Virus record (IMG/VR): IMGVR_UViG_3300025098_003339
Coordinates: 1 to 39,365 of that record
Origin: a virus
Direction: 5' to 3' (one strand)
Length of the DNA stretch: 39,365 nucleotides
Shown here: in pieces, positions 6,039-15,500 of the stretch
How positions within the stretch are numbered: the stretch's first letter is position 1
Layout: every line of letters starts with the position of its first letter
Notes under the pieces: generated by a model
The model's input: the letters and a program-made list of their open reading frames with translations, nothing else
Told to the model about the DNA's origin: nothing
Databases searched by the model: none
Made by a program: the position numbers and the translations under genes

Positions 6039-7778
6039 GTGGCTGTAGTACAAATATCAAGAATACAAGTTAGACGAGGTAAAAAAGGTGAAACAAATCT
6101 ACCTCAATTAGCTTCAGGTGAACTAGGGTGGGCAATAGACTCACAGGAACTTTATATTGGTAACGGATCGGTAAGCGAAGGTGCACCACAAGTTGGCAAT
6201 ACAAAAATTCTTACTTCAGCTGATAATATCTTTGATATCTCAGATCAGTATGAATATAGAAAGAACGAGTCTATTATTCAAACTGGTGCTACTGCAAGAT
6301 CACCAGTTAGAAAAACACTACAGCAAAGATTAGATGATGAAGTTTATGTTTCAAACTTTGGTGCAGTAAACGATGTTAGTGTTATACAAACGGCTGCACT
6401 ACAACGTGCAATTGATAACTTATTCTTAAACACTAAAACAACACCTGAAAACAGACGTATTATTAAACTTGCTCCTGGCTTGTACAAAATTGATTCAAGC
6501 CTTAAAATACCACCTTACACAACACTAGTTGGTTCTGGAAAAGATAAAACAATTATTGAACAAACAGCAAACTCGCCGATCTTTGTTACAGTAAACGGTT
6601 CAAGTACTGTTGGTAACTATGATGAAACTAGCGGATTAAGTGCATCAAACCAAGCAAAGTATATTTCTATATCAGGAATGACATTAAGATACGAAAATGC
6701 AGTTTCAAATATTTACAATACTGCTATCAATCTTCAAAGTGTTGAAGATGGACACTTTTTTGATTTAAAATTAAAAGGGTACTGGGACGGAGATGGAATC
6801 CAATCAAACTCAATAGGTATTAATATTAAGAGCTTTAGTGGCGCAGTTAGATCAAAAAGAAATTTATTTGAGAATATTGATATTGAAGGATTTGCATACG
6901 GTGTAAACAGTTCTTTTGATATTGAAGATAACACTTTTAGAGACATTACATTTTCAACTTTACTTAACGGTGTGCGTTTAGGTAATAATATGCCAGTAGT
7001 AGACTATACTGACGCCGCTGACCTTGCTGATAAATTAGGTGACGGTGTTGCATACGGTCCTAACAATACACTATTTGAAAATTGTACATTTAAAGAAGTA
7101 TTCGAGCAAGGCTTTATTGTTAATAAAGGTACAGCAAATACTTCTAAGCGAAATAAGTATTTTGATGTTGGTAATGCAGGTGGCACAAGTGCAACTACAA
7201 CATCAAGTATTATAAAGTTTGATACTATAGGTAACGAAACGATTGAAGATTGGTTCGAAAGAACATATGACTTAGGTTACAATCAAGATTATGTTAATGT
7301 TACTAACGTTAATAGTAATAACTCAAACTTAGATTTAGATGGTCCAAAATATATTCCAGAAGTTGAAGGGTTATTTCATTATAGCCAAAGTTTTGTTCAC
7401 AGTATTGTACCAATTAGTACAAACGGAAACTGGGTAACAGGATTTAGACTTCCGGCAAATCAATCAAGATCATTTGAAATACCTTACCAGTACAATTCAA
7501 CACAGGTAAACGGTACAAGACGGGGCACTCTTTACATATTAATTGATAAAGAAAATGATGAAATATCTGTAACTGATGATTTTGAGTTCATAGGTTTAGA
7601 TAATGGCATAAATGGCAACGCAATTAACTTGACATTTAGAGGAAAACTTGTTAATATAACTAGTGGAGACGTAAATGATACAACAGTAGAAACTGCATAT
7701 ATTGAATTTAATAATGCAACTACTGAAAGCTCATTAACACCTCCAAGTTTAACATACACTATAACGTCAAGGTCTTAA
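6039..7778 (+). CDS. tail fibre/spike with beta-helix (pectate-lyase-like) domain
   Basis: 579 residues, GTG start with AGGAG eight bases before. Residues 1-60 (ISRIQVRRGKKGE...LYIGNG) are the N-terminal module common to fibres of marine T4-like phages, which probably joins the fibre to the baseplate. From about 100 the sequence becomes a right-handed beta-helix of the Pectate_lyase_3 kind (NFGAVNDVSVIQTAALQRAI, then LAPGLYKIDSSLKIP and VGSGKDKTIIEQ). The C-terminal part is beta-rich and ends in TYTITSRS. It probably binds or degrades surface polysaccharide. No catalytic residues can be assigned by eye. The giant fibre at 12539 shares its N-terminal plan. Confidence 0.85.
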   Translation: MAVVQISRIQVRRGKKGETNLPQLASGELGWAIDSQELYIGNGSVSEGAPQVGNTKILTSADNIFDISDQYEYRKNESIIQTGATARSPVRKTLQQRLDDEVYVSNFGAVNDVSVIQTAALQRAIDNLFLNTKTTPENRRIIKLAPGLYKIDSSLKIPPYTTLVGSGKDKTIIEQTANSPIFVTVNGSSTVGNYDETSGLSASNQAKYISISGMTLRYENAVSNIYNTAINLQSVEDGHFFDLKLKGYWDGDGIQSNSIGINIKSFSGAVRSKRNLFENIDIEGFAYGVNSSFDIEDNTFRDITFSTLLNGVRLGNNMPVVDYTDAADLADKLGDGVAYGPNNTLFENCTFKEVFEQGFIVNKGTANTSKRNKYFDVGNAGGTSATTTSSIIKFDTIGNETIEDWFERTYDLGYNQDYVNVTNVNSNNSNLDLDGPKYIPEVEGLFHYSQSFVHSIVPISTNGNWVTGFRLPANQSRSFEIPYQYNSTQVNGTRRGTLYILIDKENDEISVTDDFEFIGLDNGINGNAINLTFRGKLVNITSGDVNDTTVETAYIEFNNATTESSLTPPSLTYTITSRS

Positions 7779-8200
7779 TGTATAACAAAAAATATGAAGA
7801 AAGGTTAGCCACCTGGAGCGAGTTTAGGTCTTCTCTTGAGGATTCTAACACTCCATTTTTAGATGTAGTAGAGTTTTACGCTTCTGCACCTAAAACTAGA
7901 TATGCTGTCGATCCCTGGGGACAAAGTACTTGGCCCGATCCTTGGCAGTTATTAGAAGAGAATCTCTACTGTGAGTTCTCTGTCGTATTAGGAATGTGTT
8001 TTTCACTACAGTTAACAGACAAGTTTAGTGGTAGTAATTTTGAGATACATATCAGTACAAACAATAAAAAGGCAGAAACACATTATCTGTTATTTGTAGA
8101 TGACATATGCGTTAACTATAAAGATGGTGTTATTTCAAAGGAGAACTTGCCTGATGCATTATATTCGCAATCGATTTATTCGATGCCAGTGCTTCAATAA
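7778..8200 (+). CDS. unknown protein coupled to the fibre gene
   Basis: 140 residues; its ATG shares one base with the fibre stop (TAATG), so translation is coupled. Rich in aromatic residues, with a Trp/Pro cluster (DPWGQSTWPDPWQLLEENLYC) at about 46-66. No signal peptide. The position right after a fibre suggests a fibre-assembly chaperone or a fibre-associated protein, but the family is not recognised. Confidence 0.7.
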   Translation: MYNKKYEERLATWSEFRSSLEDSNTPFLDVVEFYASAPKTRYAVDPWGQSTWPDPWQLLEENLYCEFSVVLGMCFSLQLTDKFSGSNFEIHISTNNKKAETHYLLFVDDICVNYKDGVISKENLPDALYSQSIYSMPVLQ

Positions 8201-8203
8201 ATA
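8196..8203 (+). promoter_or_regulatory. late-promoter-like motif AATAAATA before nrdA
   Basis: Overlaps the end of gene 7778 and lies about 50 bases before the nrdA start at 8254. An early metabolic gene is an odd place for a late motif, so this copy may be chance or give late top-up expression. Confidence 0.35.
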
Positions 8204-8253
8204 CTCCGTAAATGAAAATAGAAACAATTAATTTAGAGACGAGGAGTCAACAT

Positions 8254-10554
8254 ATGTCTAACGGTATTCACATCGTAAAACGATCCGGCGGCGCTGAGCC
8301 AATTAACATCAACAAAATACACAAAGTAGTAGAACACGCTTGTGAAGGGTTAGCCGGGGTTAGTAGTAGTCAAATTGAAATGAATGCTAACTTACAGTTT
8401 TATGATGGTATGAGTACTAGTGAAATTCAAGAAGTCTTAGTACGTTCAGCTAACGATCTTATTTCATTAGATAATCCAAACTATCAATATGCGGCAGCAA
8501 GGTTATTAACTTACGGACTATACAAGCAAGTATTTGGAGAGTTTTCAGCATTACCATTTAAGGATATAATTAATTTAAATATTGAACGTGGTCTTTATGA
8601 TCCAGCAATACTTGAATCTTACACTGAAGAAGAAATTGAAACTTTAGACAGCTATATTCGTCACAAGCGTGATGAGAACTTTACCTACGCTGGTATGCGA
8701 CAAGTAGTTGACAAATATCTTGTACAAGATCGTTCGTCAGGTGAAATTTTTGAAACACCACAATATATGTATATGATGATTGCGGCAACATTGTTTGCTA
8801 ACTATCCAGCAGAAACACGTATGCACTACGTAAGGAGATACTACGATGCGACCTCACTTTTTAAAGTCAACATACCAACACCAGTTATGGCAGGCGTCAG
8901 GACCCCTGTACGTCAGTTTGCAAGTTGCGTACTTGTTGATAGTGATGACACTCTTGACAGCATTTTTGCTAGTGATATGGCTATCGGCAGGTATACTGCT
9001 CAACGTGCGGGGATTGGCATTAACGCTGGACGCATACGTGGCGTCAATGCGAAAATACGTGGTGGCGAAGTGGCGCACACTGGTATCGTTCCTTTCCTAA
9101 AGAAGTTTGAAAGCACAGTACGTTGTTGTACACAGAACGGAGTACGTGGCGGTAGTGCTACTACACACTTCCCGTTTTGGCATCAAGAGATTGAAGACAT
9201 CCTTGTACTAAAGAACAACAAAGGTACAGAGGACAACAGAGTACGTAAACTAGACTACAGCATACAGTTAAACAAAACTATGTATGAAAGGTTGTTATCT
9301 GGTGGTGATATAACTCTTTTCTCGCCGCACGATGTACCAGGATTGTATGAAGCATACTTTGGCGATGCAGACAAGTTTAAAGAGATGTATGAGAAATACG
9401 AACGTGCCTACAGTATTAAAAAGAAAGTAGTACCAGCAATGGAACTGTTTAGTGCGCTGGTTAAAGAACGTGCTGAAACAGGACGTATCTATATTATGAA
9501 TGTTGATCACTGTAATACACACAGTTCGTTTAAAGACAAAGTTTATATGAGTAACTTGTGTCAAGAAATTACACTTCCAACTAAGCCGCTTAATCATATT
9601 GATGATCCAGATGGGGAAATTGCATTGTGTATTCTTAGTGCTATTAATGTAGGATTGATTAGACAGTTAGACGACTTAGAAGAATTATGTGAATTAGCAG
9701 TTAGAGCATTAGAAGAAATTATTGACTACCAGCGTTACCCAATTAAAGCAGCCGAGATTAGTACTAAAGCAAGACGTAGTTTAGGAGTAGGCTATATTGG
9801 TTTAGCACATTATCTTGCGAAAAACAAAACAAAATATGAAGACCCAGAAAGCTGGAAAGTAGTACACGATCTAACAGAAGCGTTTCAATACTATTTGTTA
9901 AAAGCATCAAACAAACTAGCACAAGAGCGTGGCGCTTGTGATTACTTTGACCGTACTAAATATAGCGATGGCATTTTGCCTATTGACACATATAAAACAG
10001 ATGTTGATACTATTGTGGAGAACAAGCTAAACTATGATTGGGAGGCTTTACGAGTACAGATTAGGGAACACGGCCTTAGGCACAGCACTTTGTCCGCACA
10101 AATGCCTTCGGAGAGCAGTTCCGTTGTGTCGAACGCAACAAACGGAATCGAACCACCTAGAGGTTACTTGTCCGTTAAGAAGTCCAAGAAAGGGCCTCTT
10201 AAGCAGATTGTTCCACAGTATCAAACACTAAAGAATCACTATAGTTTACTATGGGATATGCCAAGTAACGAAGGATATATTAACATTGTTGCAGTTATGC
10301 AAAAGTTCTTTGACCAAGCAATTAGTGGCAACTGGAGTTATAATCCTACACAATACGAGGACAACGAAGTTCCAATGAGTGTTATGATTGGTGACTTATT
10401 AAACACGTATAAGTTTGGTTGGAAAACAAGTTATTATCAAAACACTTACGATTACAAGCAAGATCCAAGTGAAATAGAAGAAGAAGAAAAACAAGTAGAG
10501 TTAGCACCTGGTGAAATAGACGAAGGTGAAGAATGTGAGGCGTGTGCAATTTAG
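8254..10554 (+). CDS. nrdA: ribonucleotide reductase class Ia, large (alpha) subunit
   Basis: 766 residues from ATG 8254, chosen because GAGGAG stands just before it; an in-frame ATG at 8212 has no RBS. The N-terminus is an ATP-cone (HIVKRSGGAEPININKIHKVV). Active-site features: C225 in RQFASCVL, the N-x-C-x-E motif in SNLCQEI (C436), the partner Cys in IALCILS, the SAQMPSESS phosphate loop, TSYYQNTYD (radical-transfer tyrosines) and the C-terminal swinging pair CEAC. It makes dNDPs with NrdB, using the glutaredoxin encoded downstream. Size and motifs are those of the E. coli enzyme, so it looks fully functional. It provides dNTPs for phage DNA synthesis. Confidence 0.97.
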   Translation: MSNGIHIVKRSGGAEPININKIHKVVEHACEGLAGVSSSQIEMNANLQFYDGMSTSEIQEVLVRSANDLISLDNPNYQYAAARLLTYGLYKQVFGEFSALPFKDIINLNIERGLYDPAILESYTEEEIETLDSYIRHKRDENFTYAGMRQVVDKYLVQDRSSGEIFETPQYMYMMIAATLFANYPAETRMHYVRRYYDATSLFKVNIPTPVMAGVRTPVRQFASCVLVDSDDTLDSIFASDMAIGRYTAQRAGIGINAGRIRGVNAKIRGGEVAHTGIVPFLKKFESTVRCCTQNGVRGGSATTHFPFWHQEIEDILVLKNNKGTEDNRVRKLDYSIQLNKTMYERLLSGGDITLFSPHDVPGLYEAYFGDADKFKEMYEKYERAYSIKKKVVPAMELFSALVKERAETGRIYIMNVDHCNTHSSFKDKVYMSNLCQEITLPTKPLNHIDDPDGEIALCILSAINVGLIRQLDDLEELCELAVRALEEIIDYQRYPIKAAEISTKARRSLGVGYIGLAHYLAKNKTKYEDPESWKVVHDLTEAFQYYLLKASNKLAQERGACDYFDRTKYSDGILPIDTYKTDVDTIVENKLNYDWEALRVQIREHGLRHSTLSAQMPSESSSVVSNATNGIEPPRGYLSVKKSKKGPLKQIVPQYQTLKNHYSLLWDMPSNEGYINIVAVMQKFFDQAISGNWSYNPTQYEDNEVPMSVMIGDLLNTYKFGWKTSYYQNTYDYKQDPSEIEEEEKQVELAPGEIDEGEECEACAI

Positions 10555-10557
10555 TGG

Positions 10558-10586
10558 TTGACAAAACCTGCTAGATACGCTAGTAT
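10558..10586 (+). promoter_or_regulatory. sigma-70-type promoter for nrdB
   Basis: TTGACA (10558-10563), 17-base spacer, TAGTAT (10581-10586), directly after the nrdA stop. RBS AGAGGAAA precedes ATG 10617. It lets nrdB-grx be transcribed apart from nrdA. Confidence 0.7.
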
Positions 10587-10616
10587 AAAAGAGCACAGAC
10601 AGAGGAAATAAAACAG

Positions 10617-11720
10617 ATGGCAAAGACAGTTTTTAACAAAGAAAAGGTGGATTTCACCAAACAAAATATGTTCTTCGGAGCAGATCAAAACACACAGAGA
10701 TATGATGTATTCAAATTCCCTGTGTTTGACAAACTTAATCAAACTATGCTTGGTTATTTTTGGCGACCAGAAGAAGTAAGTCTACAAAAAGATCGTGCTG
10801 ACTTTGCTAACTTCCGTCCAGAGCAGAAGCACATTTTTACTTCTAATCTGAAATATCAAACACTACTTGACAGTGTCCAAGGACGTGGTCCGTGCCTAGC
10901 ATTTTTGCCACACGTATCCTTACCTGAACTAGAAGGATGTATTGTTACTTGGGATTTCTTTGAAACAATCCATTCACGTAGTTATACACACATTATGAAG
11001 AACGTGTATGCTGACCCATCAGAAGTGTTTGATACTATTTTAGATGATGAAAAGATCATTGCAAGAGCACAAAGTGTTACCAAACACTATGATGCATTTA
11101 ATGATGCAGTAGACGCATTTCAACATCGCGGCGAAGGCGATATGCACGAAGTCAAGAAGAAACTATATCTTGCAATGCAAACAGTAAACATCTTAGAAGG
11201 CTTGCGTTTTTATGTAAGTTTTGCGTGTACGTTTGCTTTTGGCGAATTAAAACTAATGGAAGGTTCTGCAAAGATTATTTCATTGATTGCTCGAGATGAA
11301 GCACAACACCTAGCACTAAGCACACACGTATTGAAGTTATGGGCTCAAGGCAAAGACGATCCAGAGATGAAGAAGATTGCTAAAGAGTGCGAAGAAGAAG
11401 TATACGACTTATGGCGTGAATGTGTTGCAGAAGAAAAAGATTGGGCTGATTATCTATTTAAAGATGGATCAATGATTGGACTTAATGATACATTGTTACA
11501 TCAGTACGTAGAGTACATTGCTAACAGACGACTCAAGGCGCTGGGAATGGATGCTATATTTGATGCCCCAGTAAATACTAACCCGCTACCGTGGACACAG
11601 CATTGGTTGTCTAGCTCAGGATTGCAAGTTGCACCTCAAGAGACAGAAGTTGAAAGCTATATCGTCGGTGGCATTAAACAAGATGTGAGTAAAGACTCAT
11701 TAAAAGGATTTAGCTTATGA
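10617..11720 (+). CDS. nrdB: ribonucleotide reductase class Ia, small (beta) subunit
   Basis: 367 residues. Diiron ligands by comparison with E. coli NrdB: D85 (LLDS), E116 and H119 with the radical Tyr123 in ETIHSRSYTHI, E194 (LEGLRFYVSF), E228 and H231 (ARDEAQH). The radical tyrosine is present, so this is a standard Fe-tyrosyl type, not a Tyr-less variant. It stores the radical that starts catalysis in NrdA. The last codons overlap the glutaredoxin gene (ATGA). The gene has its own promoter. Confidence 0.97.
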   Translation: MAKTVFNKEKVDFTKQNMFFGADQNTQRYDVFKFPVFDKLNQTMLGYFWRPEEVSLQKDRADFANFRPEQKHIFTSNLKYQTLLDSVQGRGPCLAFLPHVSLPELEGCIVTWDFFETIHSRSYTHIMKNVYADPSEVFDTILDDEKIIARAQSVTKHYDAFNDAVDAFQHRGEGDMHEVKKKLYLAMQTVNILEGLRFYVSFACTFAFGELKLMEGSAKIISLIARDEAQHLALSTHVLKLWAQGKDDPEMKKIAKECEEEVYDLWRECVAEEKDWADYLFKDGSMIGLNDTLLHQYVEYIANRRLKALGMDAIFDAPVNTNPLPWTQHWLSSSGLQVAPQETEVESYIVGGIKQDVSKDSLKGFSL

Positions 11721-11968
11721 TTACTATATATGGCAAACCTGCTTGTCCATCTTGCACAAAGGCAAAAGCACTTTGTGAATCAAGACAGTACAAGTATGAA
11801 TACAAACAACTAGACACCGATTTTACAAGAGAAGAATTGTTTGAACAGTTTCCAACTGCAAGAACGTTTCCACAAATTATTGTAGGAAATGAAAAGGTAG
11901 GCGGTTACGAACAAATGGTTGAATACATTGACAACACCGGATATAACGGAACAGGATTTACATTATAA
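11717..11968 (+). CDS. glutaredoxin, dithiol (CPSC)
   Basis: 83 residues. C10-P-S-C13 near the N-terminus, the cis-proline loop TFPQI and the GGYEQM glutathione-binding turn give a complete glutaredoxin. It is translationally coupled to nrdB (ATGA overlap), so it most likely re-reduces the C-terminal CEAC pair of NrdA. T4 nrdC has a similar role. An extra 10-residue C-terminal tail (NTGYNGTGFT) is present. Confidence 0.93.
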   Translation: MITIYGKPACPSCTKAKALCESRQYKYEYKQLDTDFTREELFEQFPTARTFPQIIVGNEKVGGYEQMVEYIDNTGYNGTGFTL

Positions 11969-11969
11969 T

Positions 11970-12260
11970 ATGTTATTAGAAACCCCATACAAAATTGGAG
12001 ACACTGTCTCTTTTAAGTTAACTTCAGGAGAAGAATTAGTAGCTCGCCTGGAAGAAGAAAACGATAAAACATTTAAACTGCATAAGCCAATGGTTCTTAT
12101 TGCACAGCAACAAGGTCTAGGACTAGCACCGTTTATGTTTGGAGTATCACCAGATGCTAAATTTGTCCTTCAAGCACACGCAGTAAGTTGTGTTGCAAAG
12201 ACTGAAGAAGAAATTGCAAAACAGTATACGTCAACGACTACTGGTATAGCACTAAGTTAA
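11970..12260 (+). CDS. small Sm/SH3-like beta protein, conserved in marine T4-like phages
   Basis: 96 residues from ATG 11970, two bases after the glutaredoxin stop. The frame is open upstream to 11919 but there overlaps the glutaredoxin gene. Residues 6-40 (YKIGDTVSFKLTSGEELVAR) have the strand-turn pattern of an Sm-like fold: G-D-V at the start of strand 1, S-G-E at the strand 2 turn. The ending AKQYTSTTTGIAL is distinctive. I recall close relatives in cyanophages as a hypothetical protein, but cannot check. An RNA-binding role is possible from the fold but not shown. Confidence 0.7.
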   Translation: MLLETPYKIGDTVSFKLTSGEELVARLEEENDKTFKLHKPMVLIAQQQGLGLAPFMFGVSPDAKFVLQAHAVSCVAKTEEEIAKQYTSTTTGIALS

Positions 12261-12279
12261 CACCTCGCTCGTCTAGTCC

Positions 12280-12304
12280 GATAAATACTACAAAGGATTG
12301 TAGT
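12280..12304 (+). promoter_or_regulatory. late-promoter motif overlapping an RBS-loop hairpin before gene 12305
   Basis: GATAAATA (12280-12287) runs into ACTACA (12287-12292), which pairs perfectly with TGTAGT (12299-12304) next to ATG 12305. The loop AAGGAT is the ribosome-binding site. A transcript started by the late motif, at about 12293 on the T4 spacing, would lack the 5' arm. Confidence 0.6.
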
Positions 12305-12535
12305 ATGATTAGACGCGGTGCTCCATTTGACACAAATAACTTCTTTAATATTCCGCCAGTTGATGCCGGCGAACTTAATCCCGGTTATGTATCAAAAGTT
12401 GCAAGGATTGATGGCCAGGCTTTTAGCCATACACCAGCAAATTACTTTGACGGTGGTACTATACCGTTAGCAGGTACAGCATCATACGATCCAAGCATTA
12501 CATACGGACCAGACAGTCCGCTAATAGAGGATTAA
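12305..12535 (+). CDS. small unknown protein before the giant fibre
   Basis: 76 residues, rich in Pro, Asp, Gly and Tyr, with no signal peptide or helix-forming stretch, so probably extended and bound to a larger structure. ATG directly follows a 6-bp hairpin. It ends four bases before the giant fibre gene, which suggests a fibre-attachment or baseplate protein (inference). Family not recognised. Confidence 0.65.
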   Translation: MIRRGAPFDTNNFFNIPPVDAGELNPGYVSKVARIDGQAFSHTPANYFDGGTIPLAGTASYDPSITYGPDSPLIED

Positions 12536-12538
12536 TAG

Positions 12539-15500
12539 ATGTCAGATCCAGAACACGGTAGTATACTTGTTAGGCGTGGCCCAACAGCTGATAGAAAAAC
12601 TTTTACGCCACTTAATGGCGAAGTCATCTATGATACCGAAAACGATCAATTATATATAGGTGATAGCGAAACAGCAGGGGGCAAGCCTGCATTTGGCGAT
12701 AAAATAAAAGTCGATGATGAAGGCAATCTAACAGAACTAACTTTACAAGGCACAGCGGAAAGACCTACTGCATCAAGTGGCCTTTTTAGATATAACACAG
12801 CAACACAAAGTTTAGAATATTCAGATGGCTCAGATTATTATCTAGTAGCAAGCACCCCTTTCCAAACAAGTACTAATGTATTATTTGTTTCTCCTAACGG
12901 ACGTGATGATAATATATTCGGAGTTAAAAGAGGACGCACTCCAGGAACAGCATTTGCTAGTATAAACGCTGCCTGTAGAGAAGCCGAACGTGTAATTAAT
13001 AGAGCTTCAAAAGGATTAGGACCATACCAAAAATGGATCACATACGATAGTCAAGTACAACAACAGCGTTCGTATATTGTATCAATAGGCGATGTTGATG
13101 ATTTTAAAGATATTGCAATATTCAAAGGTGCTAGTGAATTAGATGCTCGAACTGAACTTCGTAGTGGATTTAGAGTAATTGGTCAAACTAGTGGCGCTGT
13201 AGGTATTATTGAAGAATATAATATTAATGCAGGACAAACTGCTGATCAGTTAATTATAAAAGTTGAAGAAGGTACATTTACAACTAACGAACAATTGAAG
13301 TTTGGTAATCCAATTCCAGGTGTTCCGTATAGTGAGTACCAAGCATCTGGTACAGAATATCCTGAAATAACAATTAGAGTTGAAAGTGGAGTTTACTTTG
13401 AACACTTTCCAATTAAGGTACCAAATAACACCTCAATCAAAGGTGACGAATTTAGACGTAGCATTATAAGACCTCGTCCGGGTGCAAGTGCTAGTCCTTG
13501 GGCAAACACTCGATTCAAACGTGGTGCTGAACACTTAAACTTAGATCCGGCAGTTGTTGGTGATAATCCATTTGGCGCACATTATCTAGCTGATCGTACA
13601 AATGATGTTTATACATATGCTATTAATCCCGGTGACTACGACGAAGCATACAAAACGTTGTCTACAATGGCAACAAAAAACACACTACAAGATAGTGTTA
13701 TAAACTTTATTACTACAACTTATCCTAGTTTAGTGTACGATGAAGCAAAGTGTAGACGTGATGTAGGTTACATTGTTGATGCAACAGCGTTAGATATGCT
13801 ATATGGCGGATATCAAGAAACACTATTTGCAGCTCTTACATATCAAGGTCAGTTGCCTGCAGATCAAGTTACAGAAACTGCCGCGGCAATTAATCATTTA
13901 AAGGTACAAGTAAGTGCATTATTAGAAAGTTCAGAACAAAGTGTTGCTGAGGATTTAATTGGCTCTGTAGTAGAAATAATAAACGGAAACTTTAACGCAC
14001 CTAAAGCCAATGACGAGATGGATGTGTTCTTAATGAATGACGCAACCATTATACGAAACATCAGTGTACAAGGACACGGCGGCTTTATGGAAGTATTAGA
14101 TCCAGAAGGACAAATACTTACTAAGTCACCCTACACACAGACAGCATCAAGTTTTTCAAAGTCTATAGCACCAGACATATTATTTGGTGGAGGTATGTTT
14201 ATTGACGGCTTTGTTGGTAACCTAGATGCACGTATCAAACAAGTAAACAGTACAACTGAGATAGTTATTGATAATGTATATCGACAACCACAAACTCCAA
14301 CAAGTTTCTTTATTAACGGCACACGGTTTCAAATAGACAAAGCAGATACAGTTGGCGTAGGTACAGGCGAGTATAGACTATTACTAAACCCTGCAACACC
14401 TTGGCAGCTTTCTTACTATCAAATTGTAAACGAGACTGCTGTAGCGTTGCCTACGGTGCCCTACAACATAGAAATACTTACTGCTGGTAATATCAGTATG
14501 CTCGGTAATGACTTCACACAAGTTAATGATTTAGGTTACGGTGTGTATACAACTAACAATGCACGTTGTGAACTTGTTAGTGTATTCTGTTATTATAATC
14601 ACGTAAGTTATCTAGCAGAGAATGGTTCAGACATACGATCACTAAACGGTTCAACAGCATACGGTGACTTTGCTCTTGTTGCCAAAGGTAGTGATCCGTT
14701 AGAAGTAAGCGACCAAGTATTTGTAGCAGAAGATGTAGTACAAATTGCTACAGTAAAAACAACCGGAGATTATCCTAATCAAAGAGGTGATACGGTAATA
14801 TATATTATCAATCCAGACTATGCACCATTTAACGTAAGTGAAATAGAAATTGATCACAATGGCGCTAATGATATGAATGGTGATCCGGTTTACCTAAACA
14901 GATATGAAGTAACAAATATAACTCCAATTGATGGAACAAATCCTCAAGTTTACTCTCTAAACATTGCTCAAGGTGCTCCAGACAATCCTGGTATACAAGT
15001 AGATATTACCGACGGCACATCTGCTGTTATTCGGGCAAATCAAGTTGTTAAATATGACGGCATTATTGATGTTAATCCAACTCGTCCTAGTACGGCATTA
15101 GTTTATGACGATGATCCAGATAAAGTATACCGTGTACTAGCATATGATGTTGTAGGATTGCCCGAAGGCGAATCACGTATTACACTTCGTGAAAGTTATG
15201 ATTATGTTAAACTAGTACTAGACGATACAGCAGGTAGTGTTGCAGGATCTGGACAAGTCGGTGATACTACTTTACGTTTAGACGTAGACTTTGACGCTAA
15301 TGAAGCATCGAGAATACAAGGTGCAATTGCCAATAGTAAACCATATAAATTTGGTTTCAACGGGACAATACACGAAATAACTGCATATAGAGATAAAGCA
15401 ACTACAGGACAACTTTATGCAGAAGTAGACGTAACACCTGCACTAACGAGATCATTTGGTGTATACCCTGATGCTCCAACAATGCGAGCTGGTGTTCCTG

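Noticed and set aside
8212-8253. 14-residue N-terminal extension of NrdA
   Set aside because: ATG 8254 has GAGGAG before it and starts the ATP-cone with usual length; C225 numbering then equals E. coli.
10034-10231. 65-residue plus-strand frame inside nrdA
   Set aside because: Shadow of nrdA in another frame; nrdA active-site motifs run through it.
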